Assembly: GCA_002842135.1 (NCBI GenBank) | Contig: PHCD01000010.1 | Location: 1 to 30,931, forward strand | Direction of reading: 5' to 3' | From: Betaproteobacteria bacterium HGW-Betaproteobacteria-8 | Lineage (GTDB): Bacteria > Pseudomonadota > Gammaproteobacteria > Burkholderiales > Methylophilaceae | Length of the DNA stretch: 30,931 nucleotides | Shown: positions 17,814-29,795 of the stretch, piece by piece | Layout: every line of letters starts with the position of its first letter | How positions within the stretch are numbered: the stretch's first letter is position 1 | Notes under the pieces: generated by a model | Told to the model about the DNA's origin: nothing | Database searches by the model: none | The model's input: only the letters and a program-made list of their open reading frames with translations | Translations under genes and position numbers: made by a program

Positions 17814-17835
17814 ATTGGCGTTAGCCGGGCAGGTA

Positions 17836-18072
17836 TTATTGCTTTAGCCAGTTTTCGATGATATCGCGGTTGGGGATGGAGCCGGAATGTACCACTTGCT
17901 CGTTCAGTACCACGGCTGGCGTACTCATGACACCATAGCCCATGATGGCCTCGATGCTGGTTTCCTTGCTGACTTCCACTTCAACGCCGAGTTCTTTCGA
18001 GATGCGTTCCAGCATCTCGGCGGTTTTCAGGCATTTGGCACAGCCGGTGCCCAGTACTTTGAATCGTTTCAT
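17836..18072 (-). CDS. Small thioredoxin-like redox protein (CXXC)
   Basis: A 78-residue thioredoxin-fold mini-protein of the 'redox-active disulfide protein' group. The active site is TGCAKC (Cys11, Cys14), and the cis-proline is Pro52 in MSTPAVVLN. No signal peptide. AGGAG precedes the start and only 10 nt separate it from the permease gene upstream. Such proteins recur beside permeases of the DUF318/YraQ/ArsP group, so it may hand on or release a thiol- or metalloid-bound substrate; this is inference from linkage. Last gene before the bidirectional terminator. Confidence 0.92.
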   Translation of the reverse strand: MKRFKVLGTGCAKCLKTAEMLERISKELGVEVEVSKETSIEAIMGYGVMSTPAVVLNEQVVHSGSIPNRDIIENWLKQ

Positions 18073-18082
18073 GGTTTTCTCC

Positions 18083-19069
18083 TTACCACATCAGATCGAC
18101 GAAATTGAATGCCCAGCCCAGCAGGGTGAATGAGACAAGCAGTAACAGGAAGATGATGGCAAGCAAGCGCCATTGCATCACCTGCTTGAGCAGGATGAAC
18201 TCTGGAAAGCTTGCTGCCACCGTGCTCATGCAGAAGGCCAGTGTCGTGCCTATGGGCAGTCCTTTGATGATCAGGCTTTCCATAATGGGAATCACGCCTG
18301 TGGCATTGGAATAGAGCGGAATTCCAATCAGCACTGCTGCCGGTACTGACCACCATTGCTTATGTCCCAGGTTCGTTTCCATCCAGCCGTCCGGCACAAA
18401 ACCATGCAGCGCAGCGCCCAGCCCGACACCGATGAAAACCCATTTCCAGACACGCTGCAGGATATCGAGTAGTTCGGATTTCGCAAACGCATGACGCTCG
18501 GCTAGCGGCATGCGTTGTAACGAGGCTTCCTGAAGCCGTATGTTCTGGCTGTTCTCATAGGCTTTGGCGGCGAACGGTTGCAGCATACGTTCGGCATGTA
18601 TCAGGTCAAGAAAGAAGCCGGCAAGGATGCCAATGGTCATGCCGGCAATGACATAGACTAGGGTGAATTTCCAGCCCAGCAGGCTGAGCAGCAGGAGTAT
18701 GGCGACTTCATTGATCAAGGGAGAGGTAATCAGGAAAGCCATGCTGATGCCGACCGGGATCCCTGCCGAGGTGAAGCCGAGAAATACCGGAATGCTGGAG
18801 CAGGAACAGAAAGGCGTGATGGCACCAAAAAATGAACCGAGGAAATAACCGATACCGCGATGCTTGCCGGCTAGATAGTTGCGTATCAGTTCGACATTGA
18901 GCGAGGCCCTGGCCAGCGCAATCACATAGATCATTACAACCAGCAGGGCAAATATCTTGACGGTGTCTTCGACGAAGAAATGCAGGGCAGCACCCAGCTT
19001 TGTCCCGGCAGACAGGTCTAGCAGATCATAGACCAGCCAGTCTGCAAGTGAAGGGAAAATCGAAAGCAC
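18083..19069 (-). CDS. Permease of the DUF318/YraQ (ArsP-like) family
   Basis: A 328-residue membrane protein with about eight helices in two halves. The family mark is AITPFCSCSSIPVFLGFTS near residues 82-100, with the paired cysteines, and a second, related element 'NATGVIPIMESLIIKGLPIG' lies in the C-terminal half. The central cytoplasmic loop is charged. The GTG at 19069 has AGGAG with 5-nt spacing. Members include ArsP, which exports organoarsenicals, but most are uncharacterised. The companion CXXC protein downstream fits a thiol-dependent substrate. No ArsR-type regulator was seen nearby, so arsenic as substrate is only a possibility. Confidence 0.92.
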   Translation of the reverse strand: MLSIFPSLADWLVYDLLDLSAGTKLGAALHFFVEDTVKIFALLVVMIYVIALARASLNVELIRNYLAGKHRGIGYFLGSFFGAITPFCSCSSIPVFLGFTSAGIPVGISMAFLITSPLINEVAILLLLSLLGWKFTLVYVIAGMTIGILAGFFLDLIHAERMLQPFAAKAYENSQNIRLQEASLQRMPLAERHAFAKSELLDILQRVWKWVFIGVGLGAALHGFVPDGWMETNLGHKQWWSVPAAVLIGIPLYSNATGVIPIMESLIIKGLPIGTTLAFCMSTVAASFPEFILLKQVMQWRLLAIIFLLLLVSFTLLGWAFNFVDLMW

Positions 19070-19147
19070 TAAAACTCCTGTTCTGGCTGATACAAGTAAG
19101 GGTGTCGGAGTATTGGTGACGAGGCGTATGAGGTGGTAGCAGGCCTT

Positions 19148-19390
19148 TTATGAGGCCAGGCAAAGTGCCAGCAAGGGAGCCAGGTTCAGCAGCAGGATGC
19201 CGATCTTATACGCAGCCATGCTTGCATAGTGAATGATGTCGAAAGTCTGCATGGGTATGTTGAACCACCGCGTATGCAGCCGGTAGACCCAGTCATGGGC
19301 AAACAGAATGACGCCGAACCAGATGAGCAGAATGACGTAATTGATGATCAGGCTATAAAGCAGTAGGTCGTGAATCTGCTGGACGGTCAT
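19148..19390 (-). CDS. DUF6868-like small membrane protein
   Basis: An 80-residue protein with two hydrophobic segments (about 8-30 and 56-78) and a middle part HDWVYRLHTRWFNIPMQTFD that resembles the DUF6868 family, whose function is unknown. An excellent AAGGAGG precedes the ATG. It stands 78 nt upstream of the permease gene on the same strand, and 24 nt after the next upstream gene, so it probably belongs to the same transcript. I recognise the family from memory; a profile search would settle it. Confidence 0.75.
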   Translation of the reverse strand: MTVQQIHDLLLYSLIINYVILLIWFGVILFAHDWVYRLHTRWFNIPMQTFDIIHYASMAAYKIGILLLNLAPLLALCLAS

Positions 19391-19414
19391 GATAAATCCT
19401 CCTTCTGCAGTAGC

Positions 19415-19753
19415 TTACAGCGAACCGGTGGTGATCAGGCGGTAAAGAAAGAAAGCGCCGATTGCCATCATGGCATACATCGGGATATCTCCCCGTCTGG
19501 TGGTTTGGCCATCAGGAGCGGAATTGAGCCAGCGCCAGAAGAAGAACATGATGAATGCCAGCAAAGCTGCGCCCGCCATGCTTTCACCAGTGCCGAACAG
19601 GTTTTGGAGCAGTTGCTTCAAGAGGCCGCCTTCACGGAAAATCTCGTGGGCAATGCCGACAATGCCGAGCAGCAATAAACTGACGCTCGCCACTGCAAGT
19701 ATGGTCTGGATCAAAGAATCAGGTTTCTTGTTCTCGTAGTTGTCCTGTGACAT
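19415..19753 (-). CDS. Hypothetical membrane protein, 112 residues
   Basis: I do not recognise this gene. It has a polar N-terminus (residues 1-14), a helix at about 15-38, an amphipathic part rich in Leu/Gly (GGLLKQLLQNLFGTGESM), then a helix around 57-73 ending in FFFWRWLNS and a last helix near 91-108. GGGAG lies 7 nt before the ATG. It begins 33 nt after the nlpD stop codon and precedes the DUF6868-like gene by 24 nt, so it links the surE-pcm-nlpD group to the permease genes. Confidence 0.75.
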   Translation of the reverse strand: MSQDNYENKKPDSLIQTILAVASVSLLLLGIVGIAHEIFREGGLLKQLLQNLFGTGESMAGAALLAFIMFFFWRWLNSAPDGQTTRRGDIPMYAMMAIGAFFLYRLITTGSL

Positions 19754-19786
19754 GGCGTTCTCCCTTGAGCCCTGGATTCTGCCAGT

Positions 19787-20809
19787 TTACCCCGGATTGG
19801 CCGGCAAGTATTCTGCTGGATCTACGGATTTGCCCTGGCGGCGAATTTCGAAATGCAGTTTGGTTCTGTCGGTATCGGTGCTGCCCATTTCGGCGATTTT
19901 CTGGCCACGTGCCACCTGGTCGCCTTCTTTTACAAGAATCTTGCTGTTATGCGCATAGACCGAGAGGAAGTCGGCATTGTGTTTTACGATGACAAGTTTG
20001 CCATAACCGCGTAAATCCGAGCCGCTGTAAATGACTTTGCCCGGTGCCGCTGCAGTGATCGCTTGCCCGGTGCTGCCGCCGATGTCGATGCCTTTGGCGC
20101 TGGCACTGTTATTGAATCCGGCCAGCATATTGCCATTGGTTGGCCATGACCAGGCGATACCGGCACTTGTCGCCGTTGCGGCTGGTTTGATGATTTCTGT
20201 TTTTGTTGTCTCTGTCGTGGCTGGTTTTGTTGTTTCGCTGGCTGTAGTGGCGCTGGCCGCTTCAGGGCTTGGTGTCGCTTTTGCCTGAACGATAGGCGTG
20301 TTCAGTGCCTGTTCGCTGTAGGGTTCGCGCAAGGCTATTGGTCCGCTGATCAGCCGCGGTGCGGCTGTTGTGGTTGGGCTGACCGCAGCGCTGCTGGCAG
20401 TTCCGCTACTGGATTCACTACTGGGCTCGCTACCGGCAATAGTGTTGCTATCGACCTTGCCAGTGCCCATATCCAGTGGGGTAATCACCACGTCCTGGCT
20501 TTCATTTGTTGGCGCCGTGGCAGGCGTCGCAGATGTTGTTGTTTTTGGTTTCAGCTTGAGCTTCTGGCCGACATAGATGGTGTAAGGTGAGCGAATATTG
20601 TTGGCTGCGGCGATTTCCTTGTAATCATAGCCATGGTCGAGGCCAATGCTGTATAGCGTATCGCCACGCTTAACGGTGTAGGTATCTGGGCGCCAGTCTT
20701 TCGCAGTGGGTTTGCTGGCTGGCATGCGGTCGATGACAGGGGCCTTCTGGCTGCTGGCACAGCCGATGAGAAGAGCACAAAAAAGTGAAAGACCGAAAAA
20801 ACGTATCAA
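19787..20809 (-). CDS. nlpD: NlpD-type lipoprotein (LysM + degenerate M23 domain)
   Basis: About 340 residues from the TTG at 20809, which gives a lipoprotein signal with lipobox LIGC (Cys17); AGGGGA lies ~10 nt upstream. A LysM domain (TYTVKRGDTLYSIG, roughly residues 43-87) binds peptidoglycan. A long low-complexity Thr/Ala/Ser linker (~88-240) follows, then an M23/LytM domain (~246-336). The metal ligands of active M23 enzymes are replaced: KGIDIG stands where HxGxD is expected, and YAHN replaces the usual HxH. This is the pattern of E. coli NlpD, which activates the amidase AmiC during cell division instead of cutting. Position after surE and pcm is the classical order. Confidence 0.93.
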   Translation of the reverse strand: MIRFFGLSLFCALLIGCASSQKAPVIDRMPASKPTAKDWRPDTYTVKRGDTLYSIGLDHGYDYKEIAAANNIRSPYTIYVGQKLKLKPKTTTSATPATAPTNESQDVVITPLDMGTGKVDSNTIAGSEPSSESSSGTASSAAVSPTTTAAPRLISGPIALREPYSEQALNTPIVQAKATPSPEAASATTASETTKPATTETTKTEIIKPAATATSAGIAWSWPTNGNMLAGFNNSASAKGIDIGGSTGQAITAAAPGKVIYSGSDLRGYGKLVIVKHNADFLSVYAHNSKILVKEGDQVARGQKIAEMGSTDTDRTKLHFEIRRQGKSVDPAEYLPANPG

Positions 20810-20849
20810 ACCTGAAAATTCCCCTGCATAAAGATTAAAGAAATCCGGG

Positions 20850-21506
20850 TCAACTGGTGCCGCCAAGTAATGGAACGAATTTCACAGCTTCCAGTTTAGT
20901 CTGGAGATATTCGGTTTCAGTTCGCTCAATTAAATACAATGTTTGTTCTTCAGTGCCAACGGGAATCACCATGCGCCCGCCGACAGCGAGTTGTTCCAGC
21001 AGGTCATGCGGAATATGTCCGGATGCCGCGGTGACGATGATGCCATCGAAAGGTGCCAGTTCCGGCAGGCCCATGGTGCCGTCCGCGTGCTTCAGCTTGA
21101 TGTTGCGCATACGCAGCTCACGCAGATTGCCACGGGCTTTCATCAGCAATGGACTGATACGTTCCACCGAATAGACTTCCATTGCGATTTTGGACAAGAC
21201 AGCCGTCTGGTAACCGCAGCCGGTGCCGATTTCCAGTACTTTCGCCGGTTTTCCGTTGCCGCGCAGAATTTCAGTCATGCGGGCGACGATGTAGGGTTGC
21301 GAGATGGTCTGGCCGAAGCCGATCGGTAAGGACACATCTTCATAGGCACGTGAGGATAGCGCTTCATCAACAAAAATGTGGCGAGGGATGCTGCCCATGG
21401 CTGACAGGGTCACCTCGTCACGGATGCCTTGCTCGCGCAAACGCGCCAGCATTCTTGCGCGCGTCCGTTGCGAAGTCATGCCTATGCCGCTCATCGCGGA
21501 GCTCAT
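20850..21506 (-). CDS. pcm: Protein-L-isoaspartate O-methyltransferase
   Basis: A 218-residue SAM-dependent enzyme that repairs isoaspartyl residues in aged proteins. The SAM site is [18 protein letters not shown]; the N-terminal [34 protein letters not shown] is a family hallmark and the C-terminal [16 protein letters not shown] is standard. The ATG at 21506 has GAGGA with 7-nt spacing; internal ATGs at 21494 and 21479 are alternatives. It is 68 nt downstream of surE and ends 40 nt before the nlpD start, the usual surE-pcm-nlpD arrangement, which in many bacteria continues to rpoS but does not here. Confidence 0.95.
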   Translation of the reverse strand: MSSAMSGIGMTSQRTRARMLARLREQGIRDEVTLSAMGSIPRHIFVDEALSSRAYEDVSLPIGFGQTISQPYIVARMTEILRGNGKPAKVLEIGTGCGYQTAVLSKIAMEVYSVERISPLLMKARGNLRELRMRNIKLKHADGTMGLPELAPFDGIIVTAASGHIPHDLLEQLAVGGRMVIPVGTEEQTLYLIERTETEYLQTKLEAVKFVPLLGGTS

Positions 21507-21574
21507 TCCCCTGTCCTCACTGAATTCATGTTTCGATTCTTAATTGATTGATCTGATTTAATTAAAAGCTTGTA

Positions 21575-22318
21575 TTAAAAGTTCAGCCAGCTGGATAGCT
21601 GGTCCAGCTGCTTGTGTTGCGTCAGGTCGACCTGTAGAGGTGTTATCGACACCTGCTCGGCCGCCACTGCATAAAAATCCGTGCCGGGGCCGGCATCCTG
21701 TGCGCTGCCTGCAGCGCCTACCCAATACACGGTTTCTCCCCTGGGGGTATTGGTCTTGATGACGGGTTCGGCCTTGTGGCGTTTGCCCAGCCGGGTGACT
21801 GCCATGCCATGCAGTTCTTCGTATGGAATATCCGGTACATTGATGTTGAGCAGTACTGGGGGCGGCAGGCCGGTCTTTTTGTAGCGTTTGACCAGGTCGA
21901 CCATGACGCGGGCCGCTGTCTCAAAATACTGTGCATTGTGGCGCGACATGGATACGGCGAAGGAGGGGATATCCAGCAGGTAACCTTCCATGGCGGCGGC
22001 AACGGTGCCGGAATAAATCGTATCGTCACCCATATTGGCGCCATCATTGATGCCGGAGATGACCATATCCGGCAGTTCGCTCAGGAGGCCGGTCACCGCA
22101 AGATGGACGCAATCGGTTGGTGTGCCATTGACATAATAGGTGCCGTTGCTGGTTTGGCGGACCGTGAGCGGCCGATCCAGAGTGAGGGAGTTGCTGGCGC
22201 CGCTGCGGTTGCGTTCTGGCGCTACCACCATGATGTCGGCGACTTCGGAAAGATGCTCCGCCAGGATATTGAGACCAGGCGCGAAATAGCCGTCATCGTT
22301 GGAAAGTAATATACGCAT
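21575..22318 (-). CDS. surE: 5'/3'-nucleotidase SurE
   Basis: A 247-residue metal-dependent nucleoside monophosphate phosphatase. Family residues are in the expected places: NDDG at the N-terminus (Asp8, Asp9), [13 protein letters not shown] with the metal-binding Ser39/Asn43 region, and [18 protein letters not shown]. It is thought to act in stationary phase or stress, together with pcm. A good -10 element (TATAAT) ends only 6 nt before the ATG, so the message may be leaderless or have a very short leader. Confidence 0.96.
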   Translation of the reverse strand: MRILLSNDDGYFAPGLNILAEHLSEVADIMVVAPERNRSGASNSLTLDRPLTVRQTSNGTYYVNGTPTDCVHLAVTGLLSELPDMVISGINDGANMGDDTIYSGTVAAAMEGYLLDIPSFAVSMSRHNAQYFETAARVMVDLVKRYKKTGLPPPVLLNINVPDIPYEELHGMAVTRLGKRHKAEPVIKTNTPRGETVYWVGAAGSAQDAGPGTDFYAVAAEQVSITPLQVDLTQHKQLDQLSSWLNF

Positions 22319-22324
22319 GCGCCG

Positions 22325-22353
22325 ATTATAACCGAGTCATGTACAAGTTTTAA
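22325..22353 (-). promoter_or_regulatory. Sigma-70-like promoter directly in front of surE
   Basis: On the - strand, TTAAAA (22353-22348) and a perfect TATAAT (22330-22325) are separated by 17 bases. The -10 box ends 6 bases before the surE ATG (22318), so initiation 6-8 nt downstream would fall at or within the start codon. Confidence 0.5.
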
Positions 22354-22366
22354 TGCGGCAAATGAA

Positions 22367-22711
22367 TCATGACCGGTGACTTCGGGTCAGTCTTGCATAA
22401 AAAATCGCGCAGATGAAAAAAATCAAGGTGAGCATGACTTCAACCAAGGCCAGTTGCGCTGACAGCCCTGCATCCGACCAGGCCCTGACGGCGCCTTCCG
22501 TGAAGTAAATCAATATGAACATGGACGCCCATTGGTAGGTGTAACGCTTGCCCCTGAGTATGCCAAAAAGCGGCAGCAGCAAGGGCACTGTTTTGAGGAT
22601 CAGCAGGGAGCCACCAGGCCTCAGCGGCGCCAGCCAGCCCTCCCATGCGAGGCAGAGCAGGATCAGGGCGATCAAACTTGAAGCAGCGCAGGCTCTGAGT
22701 AAACGTATCAT
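22367..22711 (-). CDS. DUF2069 family membrane protein
   Basis: A 114-residue protein with about four membrane segments. The part around residues 58-80 (YQWASMFILIYFTEGAVRAWSD) matches the DUF2069 pattern. Function unknown. The start codon overlaps the stop of the upstream HugZ-like gene as ATGA, indicating translational coupling. It precedes surE by 48 nt. Confidence 0.87.
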   Translation of the reverse strand: MIRLLRACAASSLIALILLCLAWEGWLAPLRPGGSLLILKTVPLLLPLFGILRGKRYTYQWASMFILIYFTEGAVRAWSDAGLSAQLALVEVMLTLIFFICAIFYARLTRSHRS

Positions 22712-23406
22712 GTGCGGGAGACCTTTGCCATTTCAACCAGCGCGGCCCGGGCGTCCACGGCGTCATGTATGGGTTGTTCGAAGTTGAAGCGCAGTATCTG
22801 CTGGTCGGCTCGCAGGTCAAAGCCGTCAGTGTCGATGCCGACCATCCTGGCGTTGTCTGGACATATTCCGTGAAAATGCCGGCAGTAGTTTTTCAGGTTT
22901 TCCTGATGGTCGGTATTCATATGTTCGATGATGTCGGCCTCCTGCGCGATGAGCGGCGTGCGTGGGGATCTGAATGCTGAGCCATCCATCCAGCCCATAT
23001 TGCCAAAGCCTGCAATGTAACGTGCATGCTGAATCTGCAAACGGTAAAAATAAAAGTCATGCATGGCAAAGTATTGTTCGGCTGCAGGGAAATAACGCAG
23101 ATAGCGTGTTTTCAACAGTTCATCGTTCTTGTCCGTCTGTTCTGCTTCGCCTAGTAACGTCAGGCGGGCATTGGCCTGCAGGTCTTCGGCTCCGACGAAT
23201 ACCAGCAACGATACCTTGCAGTCGGCGATGATGTTCTTGGTATGCTCGGCAATTGTGCTGATCAGCAGCAAAGGCTGACCATCATGGTCAAGCATAAAAG
23301 GCGCTACAGAGCCAAAGGGGTAGCCCGCAAATTTCACTGAGTTTGTCGAAAGGATGCCGCTACGGGTACTGCGCAGGAACAGTCTTGCTTCATTGGCTAA
23401 TGACAT
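22708..23406 (-). CDS. HugZ-type protein (pyridoxamine 5'-phosphate oxidase fold)
   Basis: A 232-residue protein with an N-terminal split-barrel flavin/heme binding domain (RSTRSGILSTNSVKFAGYPFGSVAPF, residues ~13-38, then 'HTKNIIADCKVSLLVF') and a C-terminal DUF2470-like domain that starts with EHMNTDHQENLKNYC around residue 160. This two-domain form is that of HugZ/HutZ heme-utilisation proteins and related oxidoreductases. The family binds heme or FMN and may degrade heme, but whether this member does is not shown. It is 10 nt after wrbA and overlaps the DUF2069 gene. Confidence 0.9.
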   Translation of the reverse strand: MSLANEARLFLRSTRSGILSTNSVKFAGYPFGSVAPFMLDHDGQPLLLISTIAEHTKNIIADCKVSLLVFVGAEDLQANARLTLLGEAEQTDKNDELLKTRYLRYFPAAEQYFAMHDFYFYRLQIQHARYIAGFGNMGWMDGSAFRSPRTPLIAQEADIIEHMNTDHQENLKNYCRHFHGICPDNARMVGIDTDGFDLRADQQILRFNFEQPIHDAVDARAALVEMAKVSRT

Positions 23407-23416
23407 AAAACCTGGC

Positions 23417-24840
<1,424 letters not shown>

Positions 24841-25019
24841 GGCTGTGTCCGCCGGGGATCAGGAACGATAGAGATATGGCTCATGACAGAATCCCTGAAG
24901 TCATTTGAAGCTTGAAGTATACAGGCATCGAACTTACTTTTGGCGCCTGCTGGCGCTGGCGTTGATGCTGCAAATATGCTCTACAGTGAATAATCCAGAA
25001 GACAGGAATATCAGCTTGC

Positions 25020-25040
25020 AATTCCGGTTATGCCGGAATT
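25020..25040. repeat. Hairpin AATTCCGG-N5-CCGGAATT
   Basis: A perfect 8-bp inverted repeat with a 5-nt loop in the 246-bp spacer between the NYN/LOTUS gene and purB. No strong T-run on the - strand, so it is a weak terminator candidate for purB at best. Confidence 0.5.
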
Positions 25041-25042
25041 TT

Positions 25043-25077
25043 CAGGCAAACCTGGCCTGCAAGGGCAGGCTTGCCTG
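25043..25077. repeat. Nested hairpin downstream of purB
   Basis: CAGGCAA (25043-25049) pairs with TTGCCTG (25071-25077), and inside this GCCTGC (25055-25060) pairs with GCAGGC (25065-25070) around a 4-nt loop. It begins 9 bases after the purB stop codon and is a likely 3' stabiliser or terminator of the purB message, though no clear U-tract follows on the - strand. Confidence 0.55.
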
Positions 25078-25086
25078 ATTTGTTAT

Positions 25087-26499
<1,413 letters not shown>

Positions 26500-26666
26500 T
26501 TACCCCACATCCACATAGTCAAAAAACACTATCTTGCAAGTCTGCAGGATCACATATCATTTCTGCTGTAAAAAACCCTGTTTGAGCGCATAATCATTGT
26601 ATCTGGATGTCAGGTTTGGCCGCATGTGGCGACTAAAAAGACACAATATGCTGGATGACAAGCGCT

Positions 26667-26924
26667 ATGAAAAAGTTTCTGGTTTTGATCTCAATGCTAT
26701 GTATTCCTGCCATTTCCTTGGCCGAGGTTGTCGATACACCCAGTGTCGAAGACAATCTGCGGGAAATGGACAAGGATCATAACGGTTTGGTGACGGTGTC
26801 CGAAGTGCGTGCCTTTCTGGAATCAAAGCATGGCCAGGGTTACGAGAAATCCACGCTGGATAAGATTCAGGCCTCGGAAAATGGCTCCAGCTGCGGGACG
26901 CCATTTGCCCAGTCCTTTTATTAA
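26667..26924 (+). CDS. Secreted single EF-hand protein
   Basis: An 85-residue protein from ATG 26667, which gives a clean Sec signal peptide (MKK, hydrophobic core, cleavage near SLA-E, residue 19). The mature part has one canonical EF-hand loop, DKDHNGLVTVSE (35-46), with Asp at positions 1 and 3, Asn at 5, Gly at 6 and Glu at 12, so it should bind calcium. A single Cys76 near the C-terminus could form a dimer disulfide or be free. EF-hands normally come in pairs, so it may dimerise or be a shortened copy of a longer family. It is divergent from purB and 176 nt before acnB; function unknown. Confidence 0.8.
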   Translation: MKKFLVLISMLCIPAISLAEVVDTPSVEDNLREMDKDHNGLVTVSEVRAFLESKHGQGYEKSTLDKIQASENGSSCGTPFAQSFY

Positions 26925-27044
26925 GCATCAGGCACGCTTCACTCCATGTGATAGTTGCCGGCCAGATCGCTGGCAGGGTTTCCCCGAACTCTCCGGAATG
27001 GACTGTTTTAGCCTATCCCCGGCCTTTTCTCAATCGATTGCCCG

Positions 27045-27073
27045 TTTCATGAGACCTGCTCAAGCGGTATAAT
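27045..27073 (+). promoter_or_regulatory. Promoter of acnB
   Basis: TTTCAT (27045-27050), 17 bases, then a perfect TATAAT (27068-27073). Initiation would be near 27080, giving a ~20-nt leader before the ATG at 27101. The -35 box is poor (three of six bases). Confidence 0.6.
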
Positions 27074-27100
27074 TCAATTTTGGATTTTTGATTGAACGTC

Positions 27101-29671
27101 ATGCTGACCGCTTACCGAGAACATGTTGCCGAACGCGCCGCGCAAGGCCTTCCACCATTACCATTGAGTGCAGAACAGACCGCCGAACTGGTGGAATTGC
27201 TGAAGAATCCTCCCGCAGGCGAAGCGGATTTTCTGCTTGAGCTGCTGGAACACCGTGTGCCTGCTGGCGTGGATCAGGCTGCTTATGTCAAAGCCGCTTT
27301 CCTGACTGATATTGCACATGCCAAGGTGGTTTGTGGACTTATTTCACGCGCCAAGGCGATTCAATTGCTCGGCACCATGCTTGGCGGCTACAACGTGCAA
27401 TCGCTGGTCAGCCTGCTGGATGGCGAGGCGGCACCTGAAGCGGTCGCGGCGCTTTCCCATACCATCCTGATGTTCGACGCTTTCCATGATGTGGCCGAGA
27501 AACTGAAGGCGGGCAACCCGCATGCGCGAAAACTGATGGAATCCTGGGCCAATGCGGAGTGGTTTGCCAGCCGCAAAGTCATGCCTGAGGAAATCAGGGT
27601 TGTTGTTTTCAAGGTGCCGGGTGAAACCAATACCGATGACCTTTCGCCAGCACAGGAAGCCTGGTCACGTCCGGATATCCCGCTGCATGCCAATGCCATG
27701 CTGGTCAGCAAAATGCCTGATGGGCTGGTGACCATCGCCAGGCTGAAAGAGAAAGGTCTGCCCCTGGCTTATGTCGGCGATGTGGTCGGTACTGGTTCCT
27801 CACGCAAATCGGCTATTAATTCAGTGCAGTGGTGGATGGGTGAGGATATCCCGTTTATTCCCAACAAGCGTACTGGCGGCGTGGTACTCGGCGGCAAGAT
27901 TGCGCCTATCTTTTTCAATACGGCAGAAGACTCCGGTGCCTTGCCTATTCAGTGCGATGTCAGCCAGATGGAAACCGGCGACGTCGTCACGATTCTTCCT
28001 TATCAGGGCAAGGTGTTGAACCAGAAGGGTGAGCAGATTTCCAGTTTTGAGCTGGCTCCCTTGACCATGCCGGACGAAGTTCGAGCAGGCGGCCGTATTC
28101 CATTGATTATTGGCCGCGGCCTGACAGCACGTGCGCGTGCCGAACTTGGCCTGCCGGCTTCTGAGGTTTTTCTGCGCCCAGTCCCCGTCGCAGACTCAGG
28201 CAAGGGCTATACCCTGGCGCAAAAAATGGTGGGTCGCGCCTGTGGCTTGCCTGAAGGCGTGGGTGTGCGTCCCGGAGCCTATTGCGAGCCTAAGATCACA
28301 ACGGTCGGTTCTCAGGATACAACTGGCGCCATGACGCGGGATGAGCTGAAGGAACTGGCATGCCTTGGCTTTAGCGCGGACATGGTGATGCAGAGTTTCT
28401 GCCACACCGCAGCTTACCCCAAGCCGGTTGATATCAAGCTGCAGCACAGCCTGCCGGAGTTCATTTCCAGTCGCGGCGGCGTGACCTTGCGTCCAGGCGA
28501 CGGCATCATCCATTCCTGGCTGAACCGCCTGTTGTTGCCCGATACAGTGGGTACCGGCGGCGATTCGCATACACGTTTCCCGATTGGCATTTCCTTCCCG
28601 GCCGGCTCCGGCCTGGTCGCGTTTGCGGCCGCCATGGGTGCGATGCCGCTGGATATGCCGGAATCCGTGCTGGTGCGCTTCAAGGGTGAAATGCAGCCTG
28701 GCATTACCTTGCGCGACCTGGTCAATGCGATTCCTTATGCTGCGATCCGGAAAGGTGAGCTGACTGTCGGTAAGCAGGGCAAGAAGAATGTCTTCAATGG
28801 CCGTATCCTGGAGATTGAAGGTCTGCCGGACCTGAAAGTGGAGCAGGCTTTCGAGTTCGCTGACGCTTCTGCCGAGCGTTCTGCCAATGGCTGTACAGTG
28901 CGTTTGAACAAGGAGCCGATTATCGAGTTTCTTAACTCCAATATCGTGCTGATGCAGAACATGATCGACAACGGATATCAGGATGCCCGTACCCTGCAGC
29001 GCCGCATCGAGGCCATGCAGGCCTGGCTTGCGGCGCCGGAGTTGCTGCAGCCGGATGCCGATGCCGAGTACGCCTATGTGCTGGAAATCGACCTCAACGA
29101 GATCAAGGAACCGCTGGTGGCTTGCCCGAATGACCCGGATGATATCAGGCCATTGTCTGCGGTCGTCGGCGACAAGATCGACGAGGTGTTCATCGGTAGT
29201 TGCATGACCAATATCGGCCACTATCGTGCCGCTGCCAAAGTGCTCGAGGGTTCAGGCAATATTCCAGCCCGCTTGTGGATTGCACCGCCGACCCGGATGG
29301 ACGAGGCAGAATTGCGCGACGAAGGCGTCTATGCCGTGTTTGGCGTTGCCGGCGCGCGTACCGAAGTGCCCGGATGTTCCCTGTGTATGGGTAATCAGGC
29401 GCGTGTGGCGGACAAGGCGACCGTGTTCTCAACCAGTACCCGCAACTTCGATAATCGCATGGGTAAGGATGCCCGTGTCTATCTGGGGTCTGCTGAACTG
29501 GCAGCAGTCTGTGCCAAGCTGGGCAGGATACCGAGCCCGGAGGAGTACCTGGCAACGGTGGGCGACAAACTGACGAAGAATTCGGCGGAAATCTACCGGT
29601 ACCTCAATTTCGATCAAATGGCAGAGTACCAACCGAAAAAGATTATTCCGATTGCAGAGGTGGCATCCTGA
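27101..29671 (+). CDS. acnB: Aconitate hydratase B (bifunctional 2-methylisocitrate dehydratase)
   Basis: An 856-residue AcnB-type aconitase of the TCA cycle. The start [16 protein letters not shown] matches the AcnB N-terminus; a TTG three codons earlier is less likely. The order is the AcnB one, with the N-terminal HEAT-like and swivel domains first ([22 protein letters not shown]) and the catalytic part after ([22 protein letters not shown]). The [4Fe-4S] ligands are in GSCMTNIGH and [13 protein letters not shown], plus an earlier cysteine. In E. coli, AcnB without its cluster also binds mRNA. The promoter lies just upstream; the ribosome site is weak. Confidence 0.97.
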   Translation: MLTAYREHVAERAAQGLPPLPLSAEQTAELVELLKNPPAGEADFLLELLEHRVPAGVDQAAYVKAAFLTDIAHAKVVCGLISRAKAIQLLGTMLGGYNVQSLVSLLDGEAAPEAVAALSHTILMFDAFHDVAEKLKAGNPHARKLMESWANAEWFASRKVMPEEIRVVVFKVPGETNTDDLSPAQEAWSRPDIPLHANAMLVSKMPDGLVTIARLKEKGLPLAYVGDVVGTGSSRKSAINSVQWWMGEDIPFIPNKRTGGVVLGGKIAPIFFNTAEDSGALPIQCDVSQMETGDVVTILPYQGKVLNQKGEQISSFELAPLTMPDEVRAGGRIPLIIGRGLTARARAELGLPASEVFLRPVPVADSGKGYTLAQKMVGRACGLPEGVGVRPGAYCEPKITTVGSQDTTGAMTRDELKELACLGFSADMVMQSFCHTAAYPKPVDIKLQHSLPEFISSRGGVTLRPGDGIIHSWLNRLLLPDTVGTGGDSHTRFPIGISFPAGSGLVAFAAAMGAMPLDMPESVLVRFKGEMQPGITLRDLVNAIPYAAIRKGELTVGKQGKKNVFNGRILEIEGLPDLKVEQAFEFADASAERSANGCTVRLNKEPIIEFLNSNIVLMQNMIDNGYQDARTLQRRIEAMQAWLAAPELLQPDADAEYAYVLEIDLNEIKEPLVACPNDPDDIRPLSAVVGDKIDEVFIGSCMTNIGHYRAAAKVLEGSGNIPARLWIAPPTRMDEAELRDEGVYAVFGVAGARTEVPGCSLCMGNQARVADKATVFSTSTRNFDNRMGKDARVYLGSAELAAVCAKLGRIPSPEEYLATVGDKLTKNSAEIYRYLNFDQMAEYQPKKIIPIAEVAS

Positions 29672-29795
29672 AAGGGCTGTGTGTAGAGGTCCGAATGGAC
29701 TATTAGTTGCCTGTATGGCTGGATTATATGGGCTGTGCGTATTACAATCTCAGCCGATAATCCAAGATAATTTATGCAAATGCAGTAATCAGATG

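Noticed and set aside
20088..20290. Separate gene or repeat element in the Thr/Ala-rich part of nlpD
   Set aside because: The frame is continuous with the LysM and M23 domains on the - strand; long low-complexity linkers are normal for NlpD.
28196..29221. 341-codon - strand frame inside acnB
   Set aside because: acnB is conserved throughout on the + strand; the antisense frame is a codon-bias shadow.
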